A stretch of DNA of 64,000 bases from Enorma phocaeensis (GCF_900186505.1 NZ_LT891970.1:168450-232449); one strand, 5' to 3'; counted from the first letter of the stretch, positions 50,111 to 59,321 are shown. Made by a program: numbers and translations. Notes: a model not told the origin generated them from the letters alone.

Positions 50111-51379
50111 TTACTTGAAGAAGCCATCGTAGTCGTACATCTTGAGCTGGCCCTCCACCTTATCGATGGTATCGAGGACCACGCCGACCATGATGAGGAC
50201 GGACGTGCCGCCGAACGACTGGATGAGCTGGTTGCCGGTCGCCGAGAAGACGATCGACGGGAAGATGGCGATGAGCGCCAGGAAGATCGCACTGGGGAGC
50301 GTGATCTTGTTGAGGGCGTTCTTGATGTAGTTCGCCGTGGCGCGACCGGGACGCACGCCGGGGATGAAGCCGCCCTGGCGCTTGAGGTTCTCGGCCGTCT
50401 CGTCGGGGTTGAAGATCATCGACGTATAGAAGTACGCAAAGAACACGATGAGCACCACGTTCAAGATCCAGTTGATCCAGCCCGTGGCGAGTGCATTGGC
50501 GACCACCTGCACCCAACCGACGTTGGGGAAGAAGACCGCAAGCTGCGCCGGGAAGTAGAGAAGCGCGCTTGCGAAGATGATCGGCACGACGCCCGCAGTG
50601 TTCACCTTGATGGGCAGATAGGTGGACTGACCACCCATCATGCGCCTGCCCACCACGCGCTTGGCGTACTGCACCGGGATGCGGCGCTGACCGCGCTCGA
50701 GGTAGACGATGAACGGGATGACGAGCAGGATGACCACGAGGATGATGGCCGTGATCACGAGGCCCATCGAGCCATCCGACATGGAGGAGGCAACAGCCTG
50801 CGGCAACCCCGCCATGATGTTGGCGAAGATGATGAGCGACATGCCGTTACCGATACCGCGCTGGGTGATGAGCTCACCGATCCACATGATGAGCATCGCG
50901 CCTGCGGTGAGCGTGCCGACGATCATGATGTCGAAGATGATCTCGGGTGCGCCCGCGTCGGAGAAGCTGATCCCGTAGCTCTTGAAGAGGAACAGGTAGC
51001 CGATGGAGTTGAGGATCCCTAGGCCAAGCGTCAGGTAGCGAGAATACTGGGTGATCTTGGTCTGACCGACCTCGCCCTCGCGGGCAAGCTCGTGCAGGCT
51101 CGGAACCACGCTCTGCAGAAGCTGCATAATGATGGAGCTCGTGATGTAGGGCATGATGCCGAGCGAGAACACCGATACATAGCTCAGGGCTCCGCCGGAG
51201 AACAGATTCAACAGCGACATAGCGCCCGAATCGCCGAAAAGGCCCAGCATCCCCTGGAAGGGGACACCGGGCACAGGAACGTGCGCACCGATACGGTACA
51301 CAACGAGCATCGCTATGGTGAAGAGAATCTTATCCCGGAGGTCTTTGACACGGAACGCGTTCTTCAGGCCAGTTAGCAC
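50111..51379 (-). CDS. secY: Protein translocase subunit SecY
   Basis: A 422-residue ten-helix channel of the Sec translocon. Markers include KILFTIAMLVVYRIGAHVPV in the variant RDKILFTIAML, the SGGALSYVSVFSLGIMPYIT signature, RGIGNGMSLIIFANI, and the SecA-contacting loop YLERGQRRIPVQYAKRVVGR. It overlaps rplO by 7 bp. Confidence 0.98.
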   Translation of the reverse strand: MLTGLKNAFRVKDLRDKILFTIAMLVVYRIGAHVPVPGVPFQGMLGLFGDSGAMSLLNLFSGGALSYVSVFSLGIMPYITSSIIMQLLQSVVPSLHELAREGEVGQTKITQYSRYLTLGLGILNSIGYLFLFKSYGISFSDAGAPEIIFDIMIVGTLTAGAMLIMWIGELITQRGIGNGMSLIIFANIMAGLPQAVASSMSDGSMGLVITAIILVVILLVIPFIVYLERGQRRIPVQYAKRVVGRRMMGGQSTYLPIKVNTAGVVPIIFASALLYFPAQLAVFFPNVGWVQVVANALATGWINWILNVVLIVFFAYFYTSMIFNPDETAENLKRQGGFIPGVRPGRATANYIKNALNKITLPSAIFLALIAIFPSIVFSATGNQLIQSFGGTSVLIMVGVVLDTIDKVEGQLKMYDYDGFFK

Positions 51380-51822
51380 GGGAGCTCGACCTTTCCGCCA
51401 GCGGCCTCGATCTTGGCCTGGGCAGCAGCCGAGACCTTGTCGACGCGCACCGTGAACTTCTTGGTGGTCTCGCCCTCAGCAAGAACCTTCACGGGCTGGA
51501 ATTCCTTCTTGATGATGCCGGCAGCCTTGAGCGCGGCACCGTCGATCACGGCACCGTCCTCGAACTTCTCGTCAAGACGAGCGATGTTCACAGGCGCGAA
51601 CTCGATGCGACGGGGATTGCGGAAGCCAGGAAGCTTGGGCAGACGCATAGCGAGCGGCGTCTGGCCGCCCTCGAAGCCCGAACCCTTGCCGCCGCCGGAA
51701 CGGGACAGCTGGCCCTTCTGGCCGCGACCGGCCGTGGTGCCATGGCCGGAGGAGTTACCGCGGCCGATGCGCTTGCGCCTATGGGTCGACCCCGGCGCGG
51801 GGGTGAGGTCATGAAGCTGCAT
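51373..51822 (-). CDS. rplO: 50S ribosomal protein L15
   Basis: A 149-residue protein with the Gly/Arg-rich N-terminal arm (MQLHDLTPAPGSTHRRKRIG, then SSGHGTTAGRGQKGQLSRSG) and globular C-terminal half (GAALKAAGIIKKEFQPVKVL). It binds 23S rRNA during late assembly. Located between rpmD and secY. Confidence 0.97.
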   Translation of the reverse strand: MQLHDLTPAPGSTHRRKRIGRGNSSGHGTTAGRGQKGQLSRSGGGKGSGFEGGQTPLAMRLPKLPGFRNPRRIEFAPVNIARLDEKFEDGAVIDGAALKAAGIIKKEFQPVKVLAEGETTKKFTVRVDKVSAAAQAKIEAAGGKVELPC

Positions 51823-51824
51823 TG

Positions 51825-52007
51825 CTACTCCTCTACAATCTCAACAAGGTGCTTGACCTTGAAGATCATTCCGCGAACAGATTCGTTGTCGGGAAGCTCG
51901 TGAACACGGTTGATCTTCCCGAGGCCGAGGGCCTTGACGGTCCTGACCTGATCCTGCTTGCAGCCGTTGGTGCTACGGACCTGCTTGACCTTGATGGTAT
52001 CTGCCAT
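51825..52007 (-). CDS. rpmD: 50S ribosomal protein L30
   Basis: Sixty residues: IKVKQVRSTNGCKQDQVRTV, then KALGLGKINRVHELPDNESV and RGMIFKVKHLVEIVE. It is two bases from both rpsE and rplO. Confidence 0.97.
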   Translation of the reverse strand: MADTIKVKQVRSTNGCKQDQVRTVKALGLGKINRVHELPDNESVRGMIFKVKHLVEIVEE

Positions 52008-52009
52008 CG

Positions 52010-52540
52010 TTAAGCCTCCTTCTTGCCCACGAACATCTCGGAGACCGTGATGCCGCGGCGGGCCGCCACATCCTCGGGGCTCGAGAGCTCCTTGAGGCCC
52101 TCGGCAGCGGCCTTGATGATGTTCAGGCCGTTATCGGTACCGAGCGACTTGGAGAGGACGTTCTTGATGCCGGCAAGCTCGAAGAGGGGGCGCACGGCGC
52201 CACCGGCGATGACGCCGGTACCCTCGACAGCGGGCTTGATGATGATGCGGCCAGCGCCAAAGTGGCCCTCGACCTCATGCGGAATGGTGCCGGACTCGGT
52301 GACGGGCACATGGAACATATGCTTCTTGGCATCGAGGGAAGCCTTGGAGATAGCCAGGGGCACCTCGGCGGACTTGCCCATGCCAAGACCAACGTTGCCC
52401 TTGCCGTCGCCTACGACGACGAGCGCCACGAGCGACATGCGGCGACCGCCCTTGACGGTCTTGGCAACACGGTTGATGAAGACGACGCGCTCCTCGAACT
52501 CGGAGGCCTCGCGCTGCTTGTTGTCACGATTACGAGCCAT
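52010..52540 (-). CDS. rpsE: 30S ribosomal protein S5
   Basis: A 176-residue protein of the decoding region. It shows [40 protein letters not shown] and the C-terminal [23 protein letters not shown] 52540 follows GGAGGTTTGAGC; a TTG six bases upstream is not needed. Confidence 0.97.
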   Translation of the reverse strand: MARNRDNKQREASEFEERVVFINRVAKTVKGGRRMSLVALVVVGDGKGNVGLGMGKSAEVPLAISKASLDAKKHMFHVPVTESGTIPHEVEGHFGAGRIIIKPAVEGTGVIAGGAVRPLFELAGIKNVLSKSLGTDNGLNIIKAAAEGLKELSSPEDVAARRGITVSEMFVGKKEA

Positions 52541-52551
52541 GCTCAAACCTC

Positions 52552-52914
52552 CTAGAACTCGAGGCCGGCGGCGCGAGCACCGTCGGCGAGGGCCTTCACG
52601 CGGCCATGGTAGATACGGCCACCGCGATCGAAGGTGACAGCCTTGATGCCGGCCTCGATGGCGCGCTCGCCAACGAGCTTACCGACCTTCTCGGCAGCCT
52701 CCTTGTTCGAGGTGTGGGTGCCCTTGAACTCGGGCTCGAGGGTCGAGGCCGAAACAAGGGTGTGGCCCTTCGTGTCGTCCACGATCATCGCGTAGATGTT
52801 TGCGTTGGTGCGGGTCACGCGCAGGCGAGGACGCTCGGGCGTGCCAAAGATCTTCCCGCGGACGCGACGCTGGCGACGCTTGAGGCCGGCGAGCTTCGCT
52901 TTGTTCTTATCCAT
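52552..52914 (-). CDS. rplR: 50S ribosomal protein L18
   Basis: A 120-residue 5S rRNA-binding protein: [55 protein letters not shown] and the terminal AAGLEF. Confidence 0.97.
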   Translation of the reverse strand: MDKNKAKLAGLKRRQRRVRGKIFGTPERPRLRVTRTNANIYAMIVDDTKGHTLVSASTLEPEFKGTHTSNKEAAEKVGKLVGERAIEAGIKAVTFDRGGRIYHGRVKALADGARAAGLEF

Positions 52915-52983
52915 CCTTGAATCTCCTTAGAGGATCTTGCCAACACCTGACGGGGTGCTGGACTTACCAGTCGGGCGTACCTA

Positions 52984-53520
52984 CTACTTGGCGGCCTTGC
53001 CGAGCTTGCGACGGATGTGCTCGCCAACGTAGTGGATACCCTTGCCCTTGTAGGGCTCAGGCGGACGCTTGGTGCGGATCTCGGCGGCGACCTGGCCGAC
53101 CTGCTGCTTGTCGATACCCTTCACGTTGATGTGCGTGTTGTCGGGCACCTCGAAGGTGATACCTTCGGGAGCAGCGTAGTTCACGGGATGCGAGTAACCG
53201 AGCGAGAGCTCGAGGTCCTTGCCCTTGAGCTGCACACGGTAACCAACGCCGGCGAGCTCGAGGGACTTGGTGTAGCCCTCGGACACGCCCGTGACCATGT
53301 TCTGGATGAGCGCGCGGGTGAGGCCGTGGCGGGCGCGGGTCTCGCGCTCGTCGTCCGGACGGCTCACGGTGAGCATGTTCTCCTCGATGGAGATGGAGAG
53401 CTTGCTGTAGATATCAAGCTCGAGCTGGCCCTTGGGGCCCTTGACGGTCACATGCGAACCGTCGACTGCCACGTCGACTCCGGCGGGAATCTGGACAGGC
53501 TTCTTACCGATACGGGACAC
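52984..53520 (-). CDS. rplF: 50S ribosomal protein L6
   Basis: A 178-residue protein: [20 protein letters not shown], then [15 protein letters not shown], and the C-terminal signature [20 protein letters not shown]. It binds near the sarcin-ricin loop. A 69-bp gap separates it from rplR. Confidence 0.97.
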   Translation of the reverse strand: MSRIGKKPVQIPAGVDVAVDGSHVTVKGPKGQLELDIYSKLSISIEENMLTVSRPDDERETRARHGLTRALIQNMVTGVSEGYTKSLELAGVGYRVQLKGKDLELSLGYSHPVNYAAPEGITFEVPDNTHINVKGIDKQQVGQVAAEIRTKRPPEPYKGKGIHYVGEHIRRKLGKAAK

Positions 53521-53551
53521 GGTGTTCTCCTTCCTTCTACTCGCCTACGTC

Positions 53552-53950
53552 TTACCAGACGAACGCGACGATCTCGCCGCCGACGCCGGCCTTGCGGCAG
53601 TCACGGTCGGCCATGACGCCCTTGCTGGTGGAAACGATGGCGGTACCAAGACCACCGCGGACGCGGGGAAGGTCGGCGACACCGGCATACTTGCGCAGAC
53701 CAGGCTTGGAAATGCGCTTGATGCCAGAGATGACCTTCTGCTTCTTGGGGCCGTACTTGAGGGTGATGTTGAGGGTCTTCTGGGGCACCGTATCCTCGAC
53801 GGTGTAGCCCTCGATGTAGCCCTCTTCACACAGAACGCGCACGATCTCGACGAGCTTCTTGCTGCTCGGCATCGAGACCGTGGCCTTGTTCGCAGAGTTC
53901 GCGTTACGGATACGCGTAAGCATGTCTGCGATCGGGTCAGTGAGGTTCAT
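53552..53950 (-). CDS. rpsH: 30S ribosomal protein S8
   Basis: A 132-residue 16S-binding protein: [40 protein letters not shown] and the terminal [13 protein letters not shown]. The ATG at 53950 starts the conserved [12 protein letters not shown]8 is the usual translational repressor of the spc operon in enterobacteria. Confidence 0.97.
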   Translation of the reverse strand: MNLTDPIADMLTRIRNANSANKATVSMPSSKKLVEIVRVLCEEGYIEGYTVEDTVPQKTLNITLKYGPKKQKVISGIKRISKPGLRKYAGVADLPRVRGGLGTAIVSTSKGVMADRDCRKAGVGGEIVAFVW

Positions 53951-54070
53951 GCAGATTCTCCTTCGTTCTAGATGAACTCGTGCAACCGGTCCTCGACCAC
54001 CCTTAGCGGTCGAGCCTGCCGTGCACGCTCTTCCCTGCCCGGGCTGCACTACCCGGACACTGGCAGTGAC

Positions 54071-54256
54071 TTACCAGCTGGCCTTCTTGATGCCGGGAAG
54101 CTCGCCTTTGAGCGCCAGCTCGCGGAAGCAGACACGGCACAGGCCGAACTTGCGGTAGACCGAATGCGGACGGCCGCAACGCTGGCAACGGGTGTATGCG
54201 CGCGTCGAGAACTTCGGCTCACGCTGCTGCTTGGCGATCATCGATTTCTTAGCCAC
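54071..54256 (-). CDS. rpsN: 30S ribosomal protein S14 type Z
   Basis: Sixty-one residues with the zinc-binding pairs CQRCG and CRVCF ([20 protein letters not shown]). The short, zinc-containing form is the one normally encoded in the spc operon of Gram-positive bacteria. Confidence 0.97.
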   Translation of the reverse strand: MAKKSMIAKQQREPKFSTRAYTRCQRCGRPHSVYRKFGLCRVCFRELALKGELPGIKKASW

Positions 54257-54331
54257 TTACTTACCTCCTAACATGGATGTACAGGCACCGGACGGGCCGC
54301 TAGCGAGCGGCCCGGAGCCGGAGCGGTTTCG

Positions 54332-54889
54332 CTACTTCTTGAAGGGGAAGCCGAAACCGTCGAGAAGGGCGCGGCCCTCTTCGTCGGTCTTGGCGGTGGT
54401 GACGATGGTGATGTCCATACCACGGGTGTGGTCGATGGAGTCAAAGTCGATCTCAGGGAAGATGAGCTGCTCGGTCACGCCCATGGAGAAGTTGCCGCGG
54501 CCGTCGAAGCTCTTGGGCGAGATGCCGCGGAAGTCGCGGATACGGGGGATCGCGACGGCGGTGAGACGGTCGAGGAACTCCCACATGCGGTCGCCGCGGA
54601 GGGTGACCTTGGCGCCGATGGGCATACCGGCGCGCAGGCGGAAGGAAGCGATGGACTTACGAGCGCGGGTGATCATCGGCTGCTGGCCGGTGATGGCGCG
54701 CAGGTCGCGCACGGCGCCGTCGATAGCCTTGGAATCGGTGGCGGCCTCGCCGACACCCATGTTCACGACGATCTTCTCGATCTTGGGGATCATCATGACG
54801 TTCTTGTACTGGAACTTGTCCTGCAGCTGCTTGCGGACCTCGTTCTGGTACTTGGTCTTGAGACGCGGGACGTACTTCTCCTCAGCCAT
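54332..54889 (-). CDS. rplE: 50S ribosomal protein L5
   Basis: A 185-residue 5S rRNA-binding protein: [58 protein letters not shown], and the C-terminal [20 protein letters not shown]. The ribosome site is AAAGGAG. It is the first ribosomal gene of the run here; rplX, expected immediately upstream, is missing. A promoter-like sequence lies at 55024-55053. Confidence 0.97.
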   Translation of the reverse strand: MAEEKYVPRLKTKYQNEVRKQLQDKFQYKNVMMIPKIEKIVVNMGVGEAATDSKAIDGAVRDLRAITGQQPMITRARKSIASFRLRAGMPIGAKVTLRGDRMWEFLDRLTAVAIPRIRDFRGISPKSFDGRGNFSMGVTEQLIFPEIDFDSIDHTRGMDITIVTTAKTDEEGRALLDGFGFPFKK

Positions 54890-55023
54890 GTCAACTCCTT
54901 TGGGGTTTTAAGCACGGGGCTTGGCCACGACGGGTTGTCCTCGTGCCTCCTGTCGTCACGGTGTGCGCGCTGGCTGTCGCGGCACAGCGAATCACCGACA
55001 GGAGCCGGTCAATACAGGTCGGT

Positions 55024-55053
55024 ATGATACGCGTCTCGCGTGCGAAATGCCAG
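55024..55053 (-). promoter_or_regulatory. Promoter-like sequence upstream of rplE
   Basis: On the minus strand CTGGCA and TATCAT are separated by 18 bp, about 135 bp before rplE. It would explain expression of the operon half that is detached from its usual S10-operon promoter. Confidence 0.35.
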
Positions 55054-55132
55054 CAGAATCTCCATACCCGCCTATCTCCATATTTGACGCGGTCATGGCA
55101 GACCTCTCCCCCGCCGCGGGGGCCGCATCCCG

Positions 55133-55265
55133 CGTTCCGTGCACCCCTTTTCCCGTTGGGTGCACCTCTTTTCACGTTAGGTGCAAACTCGCAGGGAAAT
55201 CTCAGGCGCCCTCGAGTTTTTTCTCAGGCCATTTGCACCTAACGCGAAATCGACTGCACCTAACC
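55133..55265. repeat. Direct and inverted array of 21-bp units
   Basis: Units beginning CGTT..GTGCA start at 55133, 55154 and 55175 with a 21-bp period. After a spacer of about 40 bp, two more lie in inverted orientation (55232-55265), again 21 bp apart. The conserved core is CGTTAGGTGCA. The two halves can form a 34-bp imperfect stem. Confidence 0.7.
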
Positions 55266-55461
55266 CCGTCCTCGAGGAGGCACCCTGGCCCGGGCACCCC
55301 TATTCGCGAGCAGTCGCTCGCGGGCTCGCACATCATCTATTTCGCGAGCAGCGCAAAACAAGCAGCAAGGGGTCTACATCCGCGATTATCTTGAGGACCA
55401 CTGGTTCATCGAGACCGAGCCCCCGGAGCCGCTCGGCACACGCCGGCGAGAGGTTGTTTTC

Positions 55462-55965
55462 CTAGAGATACCCCTCCAGCGACCGGGCGAAAATGCACGC
55501 CATCTCGCACGGACTCTCCTCAAAGCCGTATCCTATCCACGCCTTCACCAAAGCGGACGAAGCGCCCGCGAAGTAATGAGGTTGGTAGCGGTTGTTGAGA
55601 ACCCCCAAGCGCTCGATCTGCTCAACAGTCCACACATAGAACAGATCGTCCAACCCGGCAAGCAGGCCTCTTCGATACAGCACCGTGAACTCGCGTCTAT
55701 ATGAATAAATCCCTTGGAAGATCCACTCGACAACTTGGGATACGTTCTTAGCTGTCATGGTGTTGCGAGCGAAGAGCTCGGCGAACCGATCGGCGACGAA
55801 TCTGTCGGCGATATCCCGAATGGAGGTGAAATTCCGGTAGAACGACGCGCGCGACACCCCCGCCTCCGCGACAAGCTCGCTCACGCTGATCTCGTCCAAA
55901 CGCTTTCGTTCGAGCAGGCGCAGCAACGCTTGGGTAAGGCTCTCTTTCACATAGCTCCGTCTCAT
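55462..55965 (-). CDS. TetR/AcrR-family regulator
   Basis: A 167-residue regulator. The helix-turn-helix is LLERKRLDEISVSELVAEAG, then VSRASFYRNFTSIRDIADRF. The C-terminal domain (TVLYRRGLLAGLDDLFYVWT, ESPCEMACIFARSLEGYL) is of the TetR_C_33-like type found in anaerobes. It is divergent from the short-chain dehydrogenase gene and probably controls it through TCTCAT-containing sites at 55960-56058. Confidence 0.88.
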   Translation of the reverse strand: MRRSYVKESLTQALLRLLERKRLDEISVSELVAEAGVSRASFYRNFTSIRDIADRFVADRFAELFARNTMTAKNVSQVVEWIFQGIYSYRREFTVLYRRGLLAGLDDLFYVWTVEQIERLGVLNNRYQPHYFAGASSALVKAWIGYGFEESPCEMACIFARSLEGYL

Positions 55966-56058
55966 GAGAATACTCGCCCCTTCTGTCTCATTTTGCCCAC
56001 CGCCACCTACCCGCGGGGGAGCCCTGCCCTATGTTCAATATACATTTGTCTCATTTCG
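55960..56058. promoter_or_regulatory. TCTCAT motifs between TetR and SDR genes
   Basis: TCTCATGAGA is a perfect palindrome at 55960-55969, overlapping the TetR start. TGTCTCATTTTG (55984-55995) and TGTCTCATTTCG (56047-56058) are direct copies of the half-site, the second next to the SDR ribosome site. Confidence 0.5.
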
Positions 56059-56070
56059 AAGGAGGGCATC

Positions 56071-56961
56071 TTGAACGATCTGCTGGGATATCAGGGCAAG
56101 ACGTGCGTGGTTACCGGAGCGGCAAGCGGCATGGGCAAGGCGACCTGCGAGCTGCTCATCGAGCTCGGTGCCGAGGTGTACGCACTCGACAGAAACATCG
56201 TCGAGCTTCCCGGATCGAAGGCGTTCCTCACGTGCGACCTTTCCAACAAGCAAAGCATCGACGAGGCGTTTACCGCGATCCCGAGCCATATCGACTGCTT
56301 CTTCGGTGTAGCCGGCCTCTCGGGCGCGAAGACCGACTACTGGACCACCTTCACGGTCAATTTCATCGCCAACAAGTACATCACCGATACCCATCTCGAT
56401 AAGCGCATGGCCGCGGGCGGAGCCATCGTCTACGTGACCTCCACGGGCGGGCTCATGTGGGAGAAGTGGAAGCGCGAGTACGTGAAGATCATGGATTGCG
56501 CCACCTGGGACGAGATGGTCGCCTTCATGAAGCGCGTCTCGCCGAGAAACGGCGTCGGCATCATGGCCTACACGCTCTCCAAGCGCGCCATGAACTATTA
56601 CACGACGCTCAAGGCGGTCGAGTACGGCAGCCGCGGCATTCGCGTCAACGCCGTGCTGCCCGGGTCGACCGACACGGGCATGAAGGCAGAGTTCGAGAAA
56701 ATGGCGGGCGGCGCCGACAAGCTCCTCAAGGAGAACGGGGCCATCGGGCGCCTTGCCACGTCGCGTGAGATGGCAGACCCCATCGTGTATCTCGGTTCCG
56801 ATATGGCGAGCTTCGTCTCAGGACTCATGTTCATCGCCGACATGGGGCATAACGGCGAGAAGGTCCTAGGGCTGGCGAAGAACCAGCTCGATGTTCCGGC
56901 CGCGCTCCCCCTCTACAACACCAAGTTCTTCCAGAAGATCCTCGCAAAGCAGGTGTCCTAG
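56071..56961 (+). CDS. Short-chain dehydrogenase/reductase
   Basis: A 296-residue NAD(P)-dependent oxidoreductase. The cofactor loop is VVTGAASGMGKATCELL, then the acidic YALDRN after strand 2, DLSNKQS for the adenine ring, and a catalytic Y-x3-K in MAYTLSKRAMNYY with Ser in YVTSTGG. The shortened early region resembles 3-alpha-hydroxysteroid dehydrogenase/carbonyl reductase types, so steroid or bile-acid oxidation is possible but unproven. The start is TTG 56071 behind AAGGAGGG. The TetR gene is divergent. Confidence 0.85.
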   Translation: MNDLLGYQGKTCVVTGAASGMGKATCELLIELGAEVYALDRNIVELPGSKAFLTCDLSNKQSIDEAFTAIPSHIDCFFGVAGLSGAKTDYWTTFTVNFIANKYITDTHLDKRMAAGGAIVYVTSTGGLMWEKWKREYVKIMDCATWDEMVAFMKRVSPRNGVGIMAYTLSKRAMNYYTTLKAVEYGSRGIRVNAVLPGSTDTGMKAEFEKMAGGADKLLKENGAIGRLATSREMADPIVYLGSDMASFVSGLMFIADMGHNGEKVLGLAKNQLDVPAALPLYNTKFFQKILAKQVS

Positions 56962-57026
56962 GGTCAAGATGCCGAGCGTACGATGCGCGCCTCCCGAACG
57001 GCAGGCATCGCCAGCGCATTAGCCGT

Positions 57027-58541
57027 TCACGATGTCCAGAAATGCCCTGTCCAGATCGTCCCAGGGTACGGCCGGACGCTTTGCACCGTAGACAGCAGGC
57101 TCTCGCATTCCGCAAACGCATCCGCGATCCACCGATCAAGCCAAGGAATCCGCTCGTGGCCAACGTGCTCACCAGAGAGCATCTTCTCGGCGACCACCTC
57201 TTGGATGAGCGGTTGGAGCTCTTTCTCCAACAGGCCATCTACCAGCTTTGCAAATTCCATGGGAACCGGCTCGTCTGACGAAGCCGCCCACCGGATGGCG
57301 AGTAGCGCCCTTGTAACGTACAGGTACTTCTTGAGACTTACGCGCTCGCCGAGCAGATGGCTGTTGTAGGTGCTCTTCGCCATCCCATAGTAGTGATGAG
57401 CGCTTGCAGCGGGCGAATAACACCGTCGCGCCAGCTCACGGACTCGCGAGAACGCGCTCTTCTCGCGGTAGACGATCGGCGATGCCAGCCATTCGAACAC
57501 CGACGGGTTCGAGGCGCGCATGAGTTTTAGGAACTTCGCCAAATCCCAGCCGTTGATATCGAGCGTATCGTCGAGCTTCCATTCGATCACATCGCGCGTT
57601 TTCTCGAGCCTCATATATTCAGCCGGCTTGCGAACATACACCAGGCGCACGTCGTAATCGCTGTCAGGAGACGCGAATCCCCAGGCACGGCTGCCCGACT
57701 CGACGGCGAAAAGCACCCGCACGTCACGCTCGGCTTCCAGGGCCCGGATTTCCGTGTTAATCTGTTCCGTCATGCTGCCGAAGTTCACCCCTCGCCCCGT
57801 TCTCAGGATCCGCTCCCTCTCCCAATGCAACGCCCTCTGCAGACGCTGTCGAAGCAACCTGCCGTCCTCATCAAAGCGAAGCTGCTTGCGTTCACCCTGT
57901 TCATCCACAATGCGACGTACTCTGATACAGTTCTCGTCGAGCGCGTTGTAGACTTCCAGACGATCCGTATCGAGGACGGCAGCGGCACCGCACAATAGAC
58001 CGAAGTTGCCATAGCGCGGGTCCGACTCCACCAAGGGCTCGATTCGGCGAATCTTTTGTCCGATGAGCCCTGGAGCAGGATATTCGCGCCACACGACATC
58101 CCAATCAAACGTAACCGTCTCGCCCTCTCGCACCCATCCGCACTCGCGCGCCCAGTTGACAAAGCCATCTTCCGGATCGACATCATCTAGTGAAACCGAA
58201 ACCTCATCGAGCTTGGTGTTTACGATCGCAACCCAGTGCCCATTCGCCCCAATGAGCACCGGCGGCATCATTTCCCATTCGTTATCCCAGCGATTGAACC
58301 CTACCAGCACATGCTCCAACGGATAGCCGGCAACCACATGGTTCACCACATCGCACCGCTCATCCAACTCCCCCGCCTTGCGGCAGAACACAGGGTCAAA
58401 GCCCACAAGGCCCATCCAGTGATCTTGCTGTTTGGTAGCGCCCATGTCCACACCCGCCCGAATTGCAGCCACGCTGCGCCCCTTCCATGCGAAGCGTTTC
58501 GCCTCGCATAGTTCGAGCAGCTTCCGCTCCTCAGCAAGCAT
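57027..58541 (-). CDS. RlaP-type nucleotidyltransferase with unassigned N-terminal half
   Basis: A 504-residue protein. From about residue 245 it matches the RlaP/YcgL nucleotidyltransferase family (RVLFAVESGSRAWGFASPDS, DYDVRLVYVRK, INGWDLAKFLKLMRASNPSV, FEWLASPIVY, SLKKYLYVTRALLAIRW). The GS-x12-D-x-D catalytic pattern is intact. These enzymes often sit with RNA ligases and may act on RNA ends. The N-terminal 240 residues (VGFDPVFCRKAGELDERCDV, GVNFGSM at the join) match nothing I recognise. ATG 58541 follows a weak GGGG. Confidence 0.78.
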   Translation of the reverse strand: MLAEERKLLELCEAKRFAWKGRSVAAIRAGVDMGATKQQDHWMGLVGFDPVFCRKAGELDERCDVVNHVVAGYPLEHVLVGFNRWDNEWEMMPPVLIGANGHWVAIVNTKLDEVSVSLDDVDPEDGFVNWARECGWVREGETVTFDWDVVWREYPAPGLIGQKIRRIEPLVESDPRYGNFGLLCGAAAVLDTDRLEVYNALDENCIRVRRIVDEQGERKQLRFDEDGRLLRQRLQRALHWERERILRTGRGVNFGSMTEQINTEIRALEAERDVRVLFAVESGSRAWGFASPDSDYDVRLVYVRKPAEYMRLEKTRDVIEWKLDDTLDINGWDLAKFLKLMRASNPSVFEWLASPIVYREKSAFSRVRELARRCYSPAASAHHYYGMAKSTYNSHLLGERVSLKKYLYVTRALLAIRWAASSDEPVPMEFAKLVDGLLEKELQPLIQEVVAEKMLSGEHVGHERIPWLDRWIADAFAECESLLSTVQSVRPYPGTIWTGHFWTS

Positions 58542-58585
58542 AGGACCCCGCTCGGACAAATCCGATATCCCTCGATACTGTCGGA

Positions 58586-59024
58586 TCAGGCAACGGGGGT
58601 CACGGGTTCAAGCAGGTCCTCCACCCGGCGATGGAGCGCGCAGGCAAGGCGCGCCACGCGCTCCTCAGATGCCTCATGCCACGGACGGCGCAAATCAACT
58701 AGCACGTTGTACGGCAACACATCAAAGACCAGGCGGAACGTGAGGGCGCATCGCCACTGAAGGTACGCCGTCGTCCAACCCGTCCAATACTCCCGCGTGC
58801 GCCCTGGACGAAAGGCCTGTTCAACATTGCTCAAAGCCTCATCGTAACCGAGCTCGTGGCAAAGGTCCCAAAAGAACTCGATTCCCGACCTCCTCCAGCA
58901 CGATGTCCCTGACATACAGCCCCGTACGGTCGAATTGCGCAGCGAGCGCTTGAATGCTCCCTTTGCACTTGGCGTCGATAATCAAGCAGCTATTCCCCTT
59001 GTTTCGCGTAATATCGGGGAGCAT
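58586..59024 (-). pseudogene. Frameshifted small gene of unknown family
   Basis: Two overlapping minus-strand frames appear to be one gene. The upstream frame carries CLIIDAKCKGSIQALAAQFD, then GLYVRDIVLEEVG. The downstream frame continues FFWDLCHELGYDEALSNVEQ, TGWTTAYLQWRCALTFRLVF and RPWHEASEERV. The joint (about 58880) needs a one-base change. The second part resembles small proteins of gut actinobacteria that are sometimes fused to XRE domains. Function unknown. Confidence 0.5.
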
Positions 59025-59078
59025 GCGCAGGAGAAGGACGGGCTCGCATAAGGCAAGCGCCCACCGAATAGCGTCGAT

Positions 59079-59321
59079 CTAGCTCGCAAGCAGCACGAAG
59101 AGGATGTACAGGAGCAGGATCATGACCGCGCGCTGGCGGGCGGATGTCTTGTAGATGATGGGGTTACCGTACTTGTCCCGCTTGATGAGCTGCTCAAGGT
59201 AACTAAGCCGCCTGAGGTCCTTCTCGAACTCCTTGTACATGGCGGAGCCGTAAGGATAGGGATTGACCATCTCGTCCTCAATGATCTCCCCGGTGTTCGG
59301 GTCTTTGATCTTGAACCTCAT
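59079..59321 (-). CDS. Small membrane protein, tandem copy 2
   Basis: An 80-residue protein. A soluble part (MRFKIKDPNTGEIIEDEMVN, PYPYGSAMYKEFEKDLRRL) is followed by KYGNPIIYKTSARQR and a C-terminal membrane helix (AVMILLLYILFVLLAS). It is clearly related to the neighbouring protein encoded at 59458 (same DPNTGEI, YKEFEKDL and RDKYGN blocks). ATG 59321 has AAAGGACATC upstream. Tail-anchored topology; function unknown. Confidence 0.7.
   Translation of the reverse strand: MRFKIKDPNTGEIIEDEMVNPYPYGSAMYKEFEKDLRRLSYLEQLIKRDKYGNPIIYKTSARQRAVMILLLYILFVLLAS

Larger units (their letters stand above)
54890..55461. other. Region upstream of rplE where rplX is expected
   Basis: There is no rplX/rplN here. 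The minus-strand leader of rplE (54890-55030) can fold (ACGAC/GTCGT pairs) and is headed by a promoter-like pair: TATCAT (55024-55029) and CTGGCA (55048-55053), 18 bp apart. Beyond it lies an array of 21-bp units (55133-55265). A short plus-strand frame near 55380 (GVYIRDYLEDHWFIETEPPE) looks like leftover coding sequence of an unidentified gene. Confidence 0.5.

Noticed and set aside
54891..55175. A minus-strand 94-codon frame before rplE considered as rplX.
   Set aside because: It contains none of the KOW-motif residues of L24 and is rich in Arg and Cys; it is not a ribosomal protein.
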